DNA of 64,000 nt from NCBI GenBank assembly GCA_902567785.1, contig CACFOR010000002.1:62001-126000 (forward strand), read 5' to 3'. A program made the position numbers and the translations under genes. The notes under the pieces were generated by a model. It saw only the letters and a program-made list of their open reading frames with translations, was not told the DNA's origin and did no database searches. Source of the DNA: an uncultured Pelagibacteraceae bacterium (lineage in GTDB: Bacteria > Pseudomonadota > Alphaproteobacteria > Pelagibacterales > Pelagibacteraceae). Shown here piece by piece: positions 44,026 to 53,786 of this stretch. The first letter of the stretch is position 1. Each line of letters starts with the position of its first letter.

Positions 44026-45957
44026 TTAGGCTCTTTTTTCTTTATCTTTATCGTTTTTATTTTCTTTTACTTCCTCAAAATCTGCATCGACAACATTTTC
44101 TTTGTCCTTAGAATCTTTGTTTTGCTTTGTATCTTTTTTTCCAGAATCTTTTTGTTGGGTTTTATATATAGCTTCACCAAGTTTCATTGAAGTTTGAACT
44201 AAAGCCTGTGTTTTTTTCTTCACTTCTTCTGTATCAGTGCCTTTAAGAGCATTTCTCAGTTCAGAAATTGAAGTTTCGATAGCCTTTTTATCGGTTTCAG
44301 AAATTTTATTTCCGTGCTCCTTTAGATTTTTTTCAGTTGTATGAACAATTGCTTCTGCTTGATTTCTCGCATCAACCGTTTCTCTTTTCTTTTTATCTGC
44401 TTCTTTGTTTGCTTCAGCATCTTTTACCATTTTCTTTATTTCTTCATCACTCAATCCTCCTGAAGCCTGAATTTGTATCTTTTGTTCTTTACCAGTTCCC
44501 TTGTCTTTTGCAGAAACACTTACTATTCCATTTGCATCAATATCAAATGTTACTTCGATTTGAGGAACACCTCTTGGAGCATTTGGTATTCCAACTAATT
44601 CGAAATTACCTAATAATTTATTATCAGTAGCCATTTCTCTTTCACCTTGCAAAACTCTTATAGATACTGCTGGCTGGTTATCTTCTGCAGTTGAAAAAAC
44701 TTGGCTTTTTTTTGTTGGAATAGTTGTATTTTTTTCTATAAGTTTTGTAGATACTCCTCCCAGAGTTTCTATTCCAAGTGATAAAGGAGTAACATCCAAT
44801 AAAAGAACATCTTTTACATCACCTTGCAAAACTCCACCTTGTATTGCTGCACCCATAGCAACAACTTCATCTGGGTTTACACTTTTGTTTGGGTCTTTGC
44901 CAAAAAAAGTTTTAACAGTTTCAACTATTTTAGGCATTCTTGTCATTCCACCAACAAGTACTACTTCGTTTATTTCTGCAGCTCTAAATCCAGAGTCTTT
45001 CAAAGCTATTTCGCAAGGTTTAAGAGTTCTCTTCACTAGGTCTTCAACTAGTGCCTCCAGCTTTGCTCTAGTTAATTTCATATTGATATGTTTTGGACCA
45101 GTTTTATCAGCAGTAATAAATGGCAAATTAATTTCAGTTTGTGCCGTTGAAGAAAGTTCAATTTTTGCTTTTTCAGCAGCTTCTTTAAGACGTTGCAAAG
45201 CTAACTTGTCAGTTTTTAAATCTATGCCATTATCTTTTTTAAATTCTTCAGCTAAATAATTTACAATTTGGTTATCAAAATCTTCTCCACCCAAAAAAGT
45301 ATCACCATTAGTTGATTTTACTTCAAAAACACCATCTCCAATTTCAAGTATTGATACATCAAATGTTCCACCACCCAAATCATAAACAGCAATTTTCTTT
45401 CCACCTTTTTTATCTAAACCATAAGCCAGAGAAGCAGCAGTAGGTTCATTTATAATTCTAAGAACTTCTAAGCCAGCAATTTTTCCAGCATCTTTCGTTG
45501 CTTGTCTTTGTGAATCATTAAAATACGCAGGCACAGTGATAACGGCCTGTTTGACTTCTTGTCCTAAATATTTTTCTGCAGTTTCTTTCATTTTCTGTAA
45601 AATAAAAGCAGATATTTGTGATGGAGAATATTTTTTTCCTCTTGATTCTAACCAGGCATCATTATTATCAGCTTTAATAATTTTGTATGGTGCTTTGGCT
45701 ACATCTTTTTTTACAGTTTCATCATCAAAATTTCTTCCAATTAATCTTTTTACCGCAAATAAAGTATTTTCTGGATTAGTCACAGCTTGCCTTTTTGCTG
45801 CTTGGCCTACTAGTTTTTCATTATTTTCTCCAAACGCAACTACAGAAGGAGTTGTTCTTGCACCTTCAGCGTTTTCCAAAACTTTTGCTTGTGTACCTTC
45901 CATTACAGCTACACAAGAATTTGTTGTACCTAAATCAATTCCTATTACTCTACTCAT
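44026..45957 (-). CDS. dnaK: Chaperone protein DnaK (Hsp70)
   Basis: ATP-dependent Hsp70 chaperone. The 643-residue product has the three Hsp70 signatures: [15 protein letters not shown] at the N-terminus, [20 protein letters not shown], and [20 protein letters not shown]. The substrate-binding domain follows ([17 protein letters not shown]). The C-terminal tail continues past the usual [11 protein letters not shown] into [11 protein letters not shown], a short charged extension. A heat-shock-type promoter and AAGGAAAG ribosome site lie directly upstream. Confidence 0.99.
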   Translation of the reverse strand: MSRVIGIDLGTTNSCVAVMEGTQAKVLENAEGARTTPSVVAFGENNEKLVGQAAKRQAVTNPENTLFAVKRLIGRNFDDETVKKDVAKAPYKIIKADNNDAWLESRGKKYSPSQISAFILQKMKETAEKYLGQEVKQAVITVPAYFNDSQRQATKDAGKIAGLEVLRIINEPTAASLAYGLDKKGGKKIAVYDLGGGTFDVSILEIGDGVFEVKSTNGDTFLGGEDFDNQIVNYLAEEFKKDNGIDLKTDKLALQRLKEAAEKAKIELSSTAQTEINLPFITADKTGPKHINMKLTRAKLEALVEDLVKRTLKPCEIALKDSGFRAAEINEVVLVGGMTRMPKIVETVKTFFGKDPNKSVNPDEVVAMGAAIQGGVLQGDVKDVLLLDVTPLSLGIETLGGVSTKLIEKNTTIPTKKSQVFSTAEDNQPAVSIRVLQGEREMATDNKLLGNFELVGIPNAPRGVPQIEVTFDIDANGIVSVSAKDKGTGKEQKIQIQASGGLSDEEIKKMVKDAEANKEADKKKRETVDARNQAEAIVHTTEKNLKEHGNKISETDKKAIETSISELRNALKGTDTEEVKKKTQALVQTSMKLGEAIYKTQQKDSGKKDTKQNKDSKDKENVVDADFEEVKENKNDKDKEKRA

Positions 45958-45979
45958 AAAATTAGCTTTCCTTGTGATC

Positions 45980-46008
45980 TATATGGGTGTTTTTTTGATT
46001 ACTACAAG
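45980..46008 (-). promoter_or_regulatory. Heat-shock (RpoH/sigma-32-type) promoter of dnaK
   Basis: Read on the minus strand, CTTG (46008-46005) is followed after 17 bases by CCCATATA (45987-45980), close to the alphaproteobacterial RpoH pattern of CTTG and a C-rich CxCATATnT-like -10. It lies in the 60-base grpE-dnaK gap and would start transcription about 16 bases before the dnaK ATG, with AAGGAAAG as ribosome site. Confidence 0.65.
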
Positions 46009-46017
46009 TTAAAAAGT

Positions 46018-46605
46018 TCACTTTTTTTCGCCTTTTTCAGGTGTTTTTTTGGCAACCCCAACTAGAGAAGGTCTTAGTAAACGATCCTTCATCATATATC
46101 CTTTTTGTATTTCTTGTACCACAGTTCCAGGTTCTTTATTGCTGTTTTCCACTTCTAACATAGCCTGATGGAAATTGGGGTCAAATTTTTTATTGATACA
46201 ATCTATTGCTTCAATTCCATTTTTTTTAAAAATAGAAATTAAATCTTTTTTTATAACCTCTATTCCATCAATAATTTTGTTTATATCTTTATTGTCTTTA
46301 AAATTTTCATCATTTTTAAATGAAACAACAGCTCGATCAATATTATCTATTAGTGACAAGGATTCTGCCGCAAAATTAAAACCCCCAAATTCAAAAGCTT
46401 CTTTTTTTTCTTTTTCAAATCTTCTTCTTTGATTTTCCATTTCAGCTAATGTTCTAAGTAATTTTTCTTGAACATTATTTAGTTTTTCTTCGACTGTTTC
46501 TTTTTTCAAAGAATCAGATATTTTTTCTGTCTCTTCGTTTTTTTTAATTTTACTTTTATCTTCTGTTGAAGATTTTTCCTGCTTATTTTTTTCGGATTTT
46601 ATCAT
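46018..46605 (-). CDS. grpE: Nucleotide exchange factor GrpE
   Basis: Releases ADP from DnaK. Its 195 residues contain a charged, Lys/Glu-rich, disordered N-terminus (about 1-40), then the long coiled coil VQEKLLRTLAEMENQRRRFEKE. The C-terminal beta domain carries IEAIDCINKKFDPNFHQAML and VVQEIQKGYMMKDRLLRPSLVGVA, the GrpE signature. It leads the dnaK operon and diverges from rdgB across 43 bases that contain a weak heat-shock-like promoter (CTAG, 18 bases, CCATATAT at 46620-46613). Confidence 0.96.
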   Translation of the reverse strand: MIKSEKNKQEKSSTEDKSKIKKNEETEKISDSLKKETVEEKLNNVQEKLLRTLAEMENQRRRFEKEKKEAFEFGGFNFAAESLSLIDNIDRAVVSFKNDENFKDNKDINKIIDGIEVIKKDLISIFKKNGIEAIDCINKKFDPNFHQAMLEVENSNKEPGTVVQEIQKGYMMKDRLLRPSLVGVAKKTPEKGEKK

Positions 46606-46648
46606 TTATATGATATATGGTAACTTAAAAAAAAATTGCTAGTGTTAA

Positions 46649-47245
46649 ATGAATAAAATTAAAGAAATTTTAATTGGTACAAATAATAAGGGAAAATATA
46701 GGGAAATATCTAATTTATTGCCTAATAAAGTAAAAATACACTCCCTTAATGAGTTTAATATTTTATCACCTAAAGAGACAGGAAAAACATTTAAAGAAAA
46801 TTCATTCATAAAAGCATCATATTTTTCAAGAAAGACAAAATTAATTTGTTTATCAGATGATTCGGGTTTGGAAATAGATCTTTTGAAAGGTGAGCCTGGA
46901 ATATATTCATCAAGATGGAGTGGAAAAAAAAATGATTTTAATTTAGCAATCAATAAAATTTTCAAAAAAATGAAAAATACTAAAAAAAATTGGGAAAGTT
47001 TTAATTCAGCTAGATTTATTTGTTGTATTACAATTTTTTGGCCAAATGGTAAAAGTTTTTCTAGCAAAGGAATGATAAAAGGTAAAATATCAAATGTTAA
47101 AAAAGGAAAAAATGGATTTGGTTACGACCCAATTTTTATTCCTCATGGTTATGATCAAACTTTTGGAGAAATGAAATCCAAACTAAAAATGTCTATTGAT
47201 CATAGATTTAAGGCATTTTTAAAAATAAATAAATTTTTTATTTAA
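46649..47245 (+). CDS. rdgB: XTP/dITP pyrophosphatase (Ham1/RdgB)
   Basis: Removes deaminated purine nucleoside triphosphates. The 198-residue protein opens with ILIGTNNKGKYREISNLL. SDDSGLEIDLLKGEPGIYSS is the catalytic Asp loop, GFGYDPIFIPHGYDQTFGEM the second signature, and SIDHRFKAF the C-terminal purine site (SxHR variant). It shares 4 bases at the stop (TTAA) with the convergent lipoprotein gene. Confidence 0.96.
   Translation: MNKIKEILIGTNNKGKYREISNLLPNKVKIHSLNEFNILSPKETGKTFKENSFIKASYFSRKTKLICLSDDSGLEIDLLKGEPGIYSSRWSGKKNDFNLAINKIFKKMKNTKKNWESFNSARFICCITIFWPNGKSFSSKGMIKGKISNVKKGKNGFGYDPIFIPHGYDQTFGEMKSKLKMSIDHRFKAFLKINKFFI
47227..47243. terminator. AT-only inverted repeat at the rdgB stop
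   Basis: AAATAAA (47227-47233), loop TTT, TTTATTT (47237-47243) form a perfect 7-bp stem over the rdgB end and the convergent stop. This is the third such element at a convergent junction. Terminator role is uncertain because it contains no GC pair. Confidence 0.22.
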
Positions 47246-48420
47246 TAAACCTTAACAAATTTTTTTTCTTGAATTTTATATATCTTTAATTTCTGTTTGC
47301 TTATATTATTTTCTATAAGAAATTCAGCGTGCAATCCCTTAAAACCTTTATCACTATAAAGTTGGTCTTTGCTAAATTCAAAATTATTATTTGACCAGCA
47401 ATAGTAAATTAAACCTAGAGCATCGTATGCGAGTATAGAAACCTCGTTCGGAACTATATTGAATTTTTTTGAAAATTTTTTATTAAATTTCTTTAAATTT
47501 TTTAAATTTATCGATGGAAAATGAAGATTTTCTGCAGCATTTTCGTTAAAAAAAGTTTCATCAAACCACTGATTTACAGTAAAAAAATTAATTTTATTAC
47601 TTGGTACATCAGAAAACATAAATGATGTTAGAACACTTTTAAGCCTTTCTCCAAAATCTATTACAAAAACAGAGTCGAAGTTAACTTTTCCTAAAGTATG
47701 CATACGTTCCAATTTTTTTAATTCTTGTTTATGTTTATATAAATCTGATTTTTCCAATATTTTAATTCTTCTCTCCAGGTCCTTTTTGCGTTCACGGTAT
47801 TTTGTTAATTTTTCTATTTCACCAGTTATTTTTTTTGGATTTGGATTATAAGAATAGGTTCTATAAAATTTTAAAACATCTTTAGTAGTAACCGAATTCG
47901 ATTCATAAATAAATTCTGATTTTGGTGATAAAAGTATTGTTTTTTTAATTTCAATTTTATCAAAATATTTTTTTAGTGCATTAATTTGTGATTCTATATT
48001 AATTCCGAAAGCTATTGCATTTTTTGGAATATCATTTGTTTTATTTGTTAATGAAATAAATGTAACATTATCTATATTTTCTAATTTTCTTAAGTTTTCA
48101 TAAAAAATTGGACCTATTACAATTTTTATGCCCATTTTTTCAAATTGTTTTGCTGCTTCCAAAGTATGCTTTGAGTCTCCCTTACTATCTTTTGGGTAAA
48201 TTTTGATATTTTCATTTGATATATCAAACAGGGCTAGCTCAATTGATCGTAAAAAAGATTCTCCTATATCTTGATATTTTCCACTTAGTGGAAGCAATAC
48301 ACCTATTTTGAGAATCTTTTCTTCATTAAAATTATTTTTCGTTGAGTTTTGATTGTCAGCGAAACTATTTATTGTGAATAACAAATAAGTTAATATTAAA
48401 AATGTATTAAGCTTTTTCAT
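47242..48420 (-). CDS. Periplasmic-binding-fold penicillin-binding protein activator (LpoA/LppC-like)
   Basis: A 392-residue exported protein. The signal peptide is KKLNTFLILTYLLFTINSFA with cleavage after SFA; no lipobox Cys is present, unlike E. coli LpoA. The mature part has the type I periplasmic-binding fold: LKIGVLLPLSGKYQDIGESF, then VIGPIFYENLRKL and VSILAYDALGLIYYC. Alphaproteobacterial genes of this type are regularly placed divergently from rsmI, as here, and are annotated as penicillin-binding protein activators. An amino-acid-binding receptor is the alternative. Confidence 0.83.
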   Translation of the reverse strand: MKKLNTFLILTYLLFTINSFADNQNSTKNNFNEEKILKIGVLLPLSGKYQDIGESFLRSIELALFDISNENIKIYPKDSKGDSKHTLEAAKQFEKMGIKIVIGPIFYENLRKLENIDNVTFISLTNKTNDIPKNAIAFGINIESQINALKKYFDKIEIKKTILLSPKSEFIYESNSVTTKDVLKFYRTYSYNPNPKKITGEIEKLTKYRERKKDLERRIKILEKSDLYKHKQELKKLERMHTLGKVNFDSVFVIDFGERLKSVLTSFMFSDVPSNKINFFTVNQWFDETFFNENAAENLHFPSINLKNLKKFNKKFSKKFNIVPNEVSILAYDALGLIYYCWSNNNFEFSKDQLYSDKGFKGLHAEFLIENNISKQKLKIYKIQEKKFVKVY

Positions 48421-48455
48421 AAATTTTAAAAAGTAAAATATAATTTAGGCAGTAA

Positions 48456-49304
48456 ATGGACAGAAATAAACAACAAACTTATAATCCTGGACTTTATTTA
48501 GTATCTACACCCATAGGGAATATGGAAGATATAACTCTAAGGGCTTTAACCCTACTCAAAAAGTCAGATTTAATTTTATGCGAAGATACTAGAAGATCAG
48601 TAAAATTACTTTCTCATTTCGGTATAAAAAATAAACTTAATTCTTATCATAAATTTAATGAACAAAAAATTAGCAACAAGGTATTAGAAATTATTAAAAA
48701 AAATAAAATCGTTTCATTAATTTCTGATGCTGGAACTCCGGGAATTTCTGATCCAGGAATGATACTTATTAACAAATGTATTGAGAAAAAAATAAATATA
48801 TATCCAATTCCAGGAGCCTCAGCTGTTACAACAGCTGTTAGCGTTTCTGGCTTTAACGATCAATATTTATTTTATGGCTTTTTGGAAAAAAAAGAAAAAG
48901 AATTAAATGTTACTTTAAAACAGCTATCCAATATAAACTACACGATTGTTTTTTTTATTCCGGCTTCAAAAATAAATTTTTATATTTTTAAATTTAAAAG
49001 ATATTTTTTAGGAAGAAAAATATTAATTGCAAAAGAGATGACCAAAATTCATGAAGAATTTATAAGGGGCGATATTAGCTCTATCAATAATTTTCCCCAG
49101 GATTTAAAGGGTGAGCTTACCATAATTTTATCTGAAAAAAGTAAGGAAAAAAATGTTAAAATAGAGCTTAACGAATCAGTTAAAATAGAAATAAAAGAAA
49201 TGATGAAAAAATATAGTCACAAAGATGTTGTGGAATTTATATCGAAAAAAGAAAATTTATCAAAAAAATTAATTTATGAATATAGTTTAAAATTTAAGAA
49301 ATAA
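48456..49304 (+). CDS. rsmI: 16S rRNA (cytidine1402-2'-O)-methyltransferase RsmI
   Basis: SAM-dependent ribose methylation of C1402 in 16S rRNA. Its 282 residues carry LYLVSTPIGNMEDITLRAL, LILCEDTRRSVKLLSHFGI, SLISDAGTPGISDPGMILIN and PIPGASAVTTAVSVSGF, which are the family signatures in order. The C-terminal HTH-like tail (HKDVVEFISKKENLSKKLIY) is present. In other alphaproteobacteria yraN usually follows; here a BON lipoprotein follows directly after one base. Confidence 0.97.
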   Translation: MDRNKQQTYNPGLYLVSTPIGNMEDITLRALTLLKKSDLILCEDTRRSVKLLSHFGIKNKLNSYHKFNEQKISNKVLEIIKKNKIVSLISDAGTPGISDPGMILINKCIEKKINIYPIPGASAVTTAVSVSGFNDQYLFYGFLEKKEKELNVTLKQLSNINYTIVFFIPASKINFYIFKFKRYFLGRKILIAKEMTKIHEEFIRGDISSINNFPQDLKGELTIILSEKSKEKNVKIELNESVKIEIKEMMKKYSHKDVVEFISKKENLSKKLIYEYSLKFKK

Positions 49305-49305
49305 A

Positions 49306-49896
49306 ATGAAAAATTTTTTTTTTATATTATTTATTTTGTTATTACTTAACTCTTGTGTTGGTTCTTCTACAGGCGGAGTGTTTGGTTCTGGAGTAAGTAT
49401 TGCATTAGATCCTCGAACATTAGGAACGCAAATAGATGATTCAATTATGCAAAAAAATCTAATCGCAAGATTAGCATTAACTGAAAAAAAATATCTGGTT
49501 AAATTATCTGTTAAGGTACTTGATGGCAGAATTTTTTTAGGTGGTAAAGTTGATACAGCTGAAGAAAAATTGAAGATTACAAAAATGGCTTGGGAAACAA
49601 AAGGAGCAAGATCTGTAAAGAATAATATTTCAATAAAACAAAAATTTTCCTTTAAAAATACTGCTATAGATGTTTTGATAACATCTCAGCTCAGAGCTGG
49701 TTTAATTATAAATAAAAATGTGAAAGCAGCAAACTTTAATATTGATACAATTAATCAAAAAACTTATGTTTTCGGTATTGCGCATACAGAGGATGAAAAA
49801 AGAGAAATTATTCAAGAAGCAAAGCAAATAGTTGATCTAAAAGAGCTTGTAACTAGTATTTTAATGGTTTCTGATTTGAGTCGACAAAGAGAGTGA
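49306..49896 (+). CDS. BON-domain lipoprotein (YraP/DolP-like)
   Basis: A 196-residue lipoprotein: the N-terminus KNFFFILFILLLLNSCVGSS carries a lipobox ending in Cys17. Two BON domains follow: KNLIARLALTEKKYLVKLSV with LDGRIFLGGKVDTAEEKLKI, then ISQLRAGL-like helix and TYVFGIAHTEDEKREIIQEA. E. coli DolP of this build binds anionic phospholipids and supports outer-membrane integrity. The position after rsmI matches dolP/yraP order in proteobacteria. Its stop is one base from the convergent maeB stop. Confidence 0.9.
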   Translation: MKNFFFILFILLLLNSCVGSSTGGVFGSGVSIALDPRTLGTQIDDSIMQKNLIARLALTEKKYLVKLSVKVLDGRIFLGGKVDTAEEKLKITKMAWETKGARSVKNNISIKQKFSFKNTAIDVLITSQLRAGLIINKNVKAANFNIDTINQKTYVFGIAHTEDEKREIIQEAKQIVDLKELVTSILMVSDLSRQRE

Positions 49897-49897
49897 T

Positions 49898-52195
49898 TTA
49901 GTTTTTTTTATTTTTTTTATAATCTATTACATCAGAAGAATAAGCTGCTACAGAAGCCAAATTTAATATATCGCTAGTAGATGATCTCAGAGGTGCAATT
50001 TCTATTGCTTCTCCCAATCCAATTAATAAAGGTCCAACAACTTTTACCGCACTTAAACTTTTCATTAATTTAAATGAAATTGCAGCACTGTGTCTTCCTG
50101 GCATTACTAAGATATTTGCGTTTCCTACGATTTCTGAAAATGGATAAAGATCTTTATACTTTTCATCTAAAGCTACATCTGGTTGCATTTCGCCATCAAA
50201 TTTAAAATCAACTTTTTTTTCTTTTAGTATTTCAACCGCATCCCTCATGTTTTTTGTAGATCTAGTTTTTGGAGTACCAAAGGTAGAATGAGATAGGAAT
50301 GCTACTTTTGGGTCAAAACCAAATAATTTGGCAACTCTAGCTGAAGATATAGCTATTTGAGCAAGTTGTTCCGCAGTGGGAATTTCATGTACAGTTATAT
50401 CTGCAATAAAAACAGTTCTACCTCTGTTAACCATTATGTTTAAACCAAAAATTATTTCCCCAGACCTTGGGTCGACTACACGTTTCACTTTATCTAATGT
50501 AGATGTATATCTTCTTGTATTCCCGGTAACTAATGCATCAGCATCTCCACAAGAAACCATACAAGTTCCCCAAGTAACCCTATCATTTCTTACTAATCTA
50601 TCGCAGTCTCTTTCTAACAAACCTTCTTTTCTTTGTAATTTTCTATACAAAAATTTTGCATATTTCTCTCTCTTTTCTTTGTCGGTTGAGTTTACAATTT
50701 CTATTTTATAATTTTCATCTAAACCAATATCTTTAAGTTTTTGTTTCACAATTTCTTTTTTTGCTATTAATATTGGAATTCCCAAGCCATTACTTTTAAA
50801 TGCTATTGCAGCTTTTAATGTATTTTCATCTTCACCGTCAGCAAAAACAACTTTTTTCTGTGATTTTTTTATTTGAGTATTTACACCCTGCATAATGGTT
50901 GTTGATGGATCAAGTCTTTGTTTAAGCTGTTCCTTATAAGTTTCAAAATTTTCTATTTTTCTTCTTGCCACTCCACTTTTTATTGCAGCTTTTGCTACAG
51001 CAACTGGTATTACGCTTATTAATCTTGGGTCAAAAGTTGATGGAATTATATATTCTTTTCCATACATTGGTCTTTCACCACCCATTGCGGCGACAACTTC
51101 ATCAGGAACATATTGTCTAGCAAGTTCAGCTATTGCATGTGCGGCCGCTACTTTCATTTCTTCATTTATTGTTTTTGCTCTAACGTCTAATGCACCTCTA
51201 AAAATATACGGAAACCCAATTAAGTTATTAACTTGATTTGGGTAATCTGATCTGCCGGTTGCTACTATTGCATCTTCTCTCACTTCATTTACGTCTTCAG
51301 GGTTAATTTCAGGATCAGGATTTGCACATGCAAAAATAATTGGATTTTTTGCCATAGATTTTACCATGTCTTTTGTTAGTACATCTTTTGTAGATAAGCC
51401 TAAAAATACATCTGCTCCTTTTATTGCTTCTTTAAGATTTCTTAATTTTGTATCTATTGCATGAGCAGATTTCCACTGGTCAAGATTATCTCTTCCACGA
51501 TATAAAACCCCTTTTCTATCTACCATAATTATATTGTCATTTGGGACGCCGCTACTCTTAAATAAATTTGTACAAGCTATAGCTGATGCACCAGCACCAT
51601 TTACAACAACTTTAATTTTTTTTAGAGATTTTCCTGATATATCAAGTGCATTAATTAATGCTGCCAAAGTTATAATTGCTGTACCATGTTGATCATCATG
51701 AAATATTGGAATATCTAATTTTTCTCTTAATTTTTGTTCTATGACGAAACAATCTGGAGCAGCTATATCTTCCAAATTTATACCACCAAAACTTTTAGAA
51801 AGACTTGTTATACAATTAATAATTTCATTTGTATTTGATGAATCTATTTCTAAATCTATAGAGTCTATGTCAGCAAAACGTTTAAATAGTATTGCTTTAC
51901 CTTCCATAACTGGTTTTGATGCCAGAGCACCTAGATTTCCCAATCCTAGTATTGCCGACCCATTACTAATAACTGCTACTAAATTTCCTTTAGTAGTATA
52001 GTCATAAGCAGCATCCGGGTTTTCTGCTATTACTTTTACAGGTGCTGCAACACCTGGTGAGTAAGCAAGAGCCAAATCTCTTTTACTCGTCATTGGTTTT
52101 GAGGATAAGATTTCAATCTTTCCAGATTTTCCACTATTGTGATAATCTAAAGCTTCTTGATCTGTGTATTTTTCTATTTTGGACTTTTTCTTCAT
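49898..52195 (-). CDS. maeB: NADP-dependent malic enzyme with C-terminal phosphotransacetylase domain
   Basis: Converts malate to pyruvate and CO2 with NADPH formation. ATG 52195 (MKKKSKIEKYTDQEALDYHN) gives 765 residues; an upstream ATG at 52246 adds an atypical Cys-rich leader running into the murJ promoter. The malic domain (about 1-390) shows DLALAYSPGVAAPVK, FHDDQHGTAII (metal) and VVNGAGASAIACTNLF (NADP site). The PTA-like domain (about 430-765) contains VFADGEDENTLKAAI and LGEAIEIAPLRSST and is regulatory rather than catalytic in characterised members. Confidence 0.96.
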   Translation of the reverse strand: MKKKSKIEKYTDQEALDYHNSGKSGKIEILSSKPMTSKRDLALAYSPGVAAPVKVIAENPDAAYDYTTKGNLVAVISNGSAILGLGNLGALASKPVMEGKAILFKRFADIDSIDLEIDSSNTNEIINCITSLSKSFGGINLEDIAAPDCFVIEQKLREKLDIPIFHDDQHGTAIITLAALINALDISGKSLKKIKVVVNGAGASAIACTNLFKSSGVPNDNIIMVDRKGVLYRGRDNLDQWKSAHAIDTKLRNLKEAIKGADVFLGLSTKDVLTKDMVKSMAKNPIIFACANPDPEINPEDVNEVREDAIVATGRSDYPNQVNNLIGFPYIFRGALDVRAKTINEEMKVAAAHAIAELARQYVPDEVVAAMGGERPMYGKEYIIPSTFDPRLISVIPVAVAKAAIKSGVARRKIENFETYKEQLKQRLDPSTTIMQGVNTQIKKSQKKVVFADGEDENTLKAAIAFKSNGLGIPILIAKKEIVKQKLKDIGLDENYKIEIVNSTDKEKREKYAKFLYRKLQRKEGLLERDCDRLVRNDRVTWGTCMVSCGDADALVTGNTRRYTSTLDKVKRVVDPRSGEIIFGLNIMVNRGRTVFIADITVHEIPTAEQLAQIAISSARVAKLFGFDPKVAFLSHSTFGTPKTRSTKNMRDAVEILKEKKVDFKFDGEMQPDVALDEKYKDLYPFSEIVGNANILVMPGRHSAAISFKLMKSLSAVKVVGPLLIGLGEAIEIAPLRSSTSDILNLASVAAYSSDVIDYKKNKKN

Positions 52196-52247
52196 TTGAA
52201 AAGCAAGTATCTTACAATTGTCACAAAAATAAGGCTTACATGTCAAG

Positions 52248-53774
52248 ATGAACTTAATTGCTTCAACCTCAACATTTGGATTTTATACATTAATAAGTCG
52301 AATACTTGGCTATGTCAGAGATATTTTAATTGCAATATTTTTAGGGACCTCACTTTTTGCAGACGCCTTTTTTGTAGCCTTTAGATTGCCCAATACGTTT
52401 AGAAGATTGTTTGCAGAAGGAACTTTTAATGCTGCATTTATACCTAGCTATGCTGGTGCTCTAGAAAAAAATAAAATAGAAGCAGATAATTTTGCTAAAA
52501 ATGTATTTAATTTACTCTTTATTATTTTATTATTTTTTGTATTAGTGGCAGAAATTTTTATGCCACAATTAATTTTTTTAATAGCACCAGGATTTTACAA
52601 AGATCCTGAAAAATTAAAGTTGGCAATTGATTTAAGCAGAATTACTTTTCCTTTCTTATTTTTTGTATGCTTAGCTTCGTTTTTTGGAGCAATATTAAAT
52701 TCATACAATAAATTTGCAGCAGCAGCTGGTGTTCCAATCATACTAAATGTAGTATTAATTGGATCCTTATTTTTTTCCCAATGGGTTAGCACACCTGATG
52801 TTTTAATATTATCCTACGCTGTTTCATTTGCGGGTTTTTTGCAATTAATAGTTCTACTATTTTTTGTTAAAAAACATTTTAAGCCAATTTTGAGTTTTAG
52901 AATTAAAGCAGATGAAAAAGTAAAGTTTTTTTTTAAAAAATTACTTCCCAGCATTTTTTCATCTGGTGTTACGCAAATAAATATTTTAGTTGGTACAATA
53001 ATAGCATCTTTTCAAGCAGGCGCAGTTTCTTACCTTTATTATGCTGACAGAGTCTATCAAATAAATTTGGCTGTTGCTGGTATTGCAGTTGGTACTGTTA
53101 TGCTTCCTCAATTATCTAAATATGTTGAAAAAAATAATTTTAAAGCGATAGATCATTTACAAAATAGAGCTTTCGAATTATGTTTATTTTTGTCAATACC
53201 CGCAGCTGTTGCACTAGTTTTAGCTTCAAAAGAAATTATTACTTCTCTCTTTGGTTATGGTTCTTTTGATAATACTAGTGTTGTTAATACTGCTATTGCA
53301 CTTACTTTTTTTGCTTTTGGAGTTCCAGCTTTTTCAATATTAAAAATTTTTTCAAATTTCTTTTTTGCTAGAAATGATACTAAAACTCCTTTCTATTTAT
53401 CTCTTATATCGGTAATTATAAATATAGTTATTAGTGTTGGTTTATTTAATAAGTATGGTTTTATTATAATACCCATAGCAACTTCAATTTCTTCTTGGAT
53501 AAATGTTTTTATGCATTATTTTTTTATAAAAAAAAGAAATTTATATACATTTGATTCTAAGTTTATTTATAAATTTCCTCGTATGATATTATCTGTGGTT
53601 GTAATGGGAATAGTTTTATATTTATTGTTATGGTTTTTTTCAGATAAATTTGATTATAATGAAAGTTGGAAATTTATTTACTTATTTATTATAGTAGTAA
53701 TCAGCTTAATAATTTATTTTTTGACTTCAAATTTTTCGGGGGCTTTTAAATTAAAAGATATTAAATTAAAATAG
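52248..53774 (+). CDS. murJ: Lipid II flippase MurJ
   Basis: Inner-membrane MOP-superfamily flippase that exports the peptidoglycan precursor. It has 508 residues with about 14 hydrophobic helices. The N-terminal TFGFYTLISRILGYVRDILI and FFVAFRLPNTFRRLFAEGTF carry the essential Arg-rich lateral gate, and PSYAGALEKNK follows. The start ATG 52248 has an AAG-rich site upstream. The C-terminal helices are rich in Phe/Ile. trpS follows after 12 bases. Confidence 0.96.
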   Translation: MNLIASTSTFGFYTLISRILGYVRDILIAIFLGTSLFADAFFVAFRLPNTFRRLFAEGTFNAAFIPSYAGALEKNKIEADNFAKNVFNLLFIILLFFVLVAEIFMPQLIFLIAPGFYKDPEKLKLAIDLSRITFPFLFFVCLASFFGAILNSYNKFAAAAGVPIILNVVLIGSLFFSQWVSTPDVLILSYAVSFAGFLQLIVLLFFVKKHFKPILSFRIKADEKVKFFFKKLLPSIFSSGVTQINILVGTIIASFQAGAVSYLYYADRVYQINLAVAGIAVGTVMLPQLSKYVEKNNFKAIDHLQNRAFELCLFLSIPAAVALVLASKEIITSLFGYGSFDNTSVVNTAIALTFFAFGVPAFSILKIFSNFFFARNDTKTPFYLSLISVIINIVISVGLFNKYGFIIIPIATSISSWINVFMHYFFIKKRNLYTFDSKFIYKFPRMILSVVVMGIVLYLLLWFFSDKFDYNESWKFIYLFIIVVISLIIYFLTSNFSGAFKLKDIKLK

Positions 53775-53786
53775 TGAATTTTATAT

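Noticed and set aside
44337-46012. Open frames antisense to dnaK
   Set aside because: dnaK is highly conserved over its whole length; the opposite frames are low-complexity shadows.
52196-52246. Upstream start of maeB at 52246
   Set aside because: It adds an atypical Cys-rich leader reaching the murJ start; the conserved malic enzyme sequence begins after ATG 52195.
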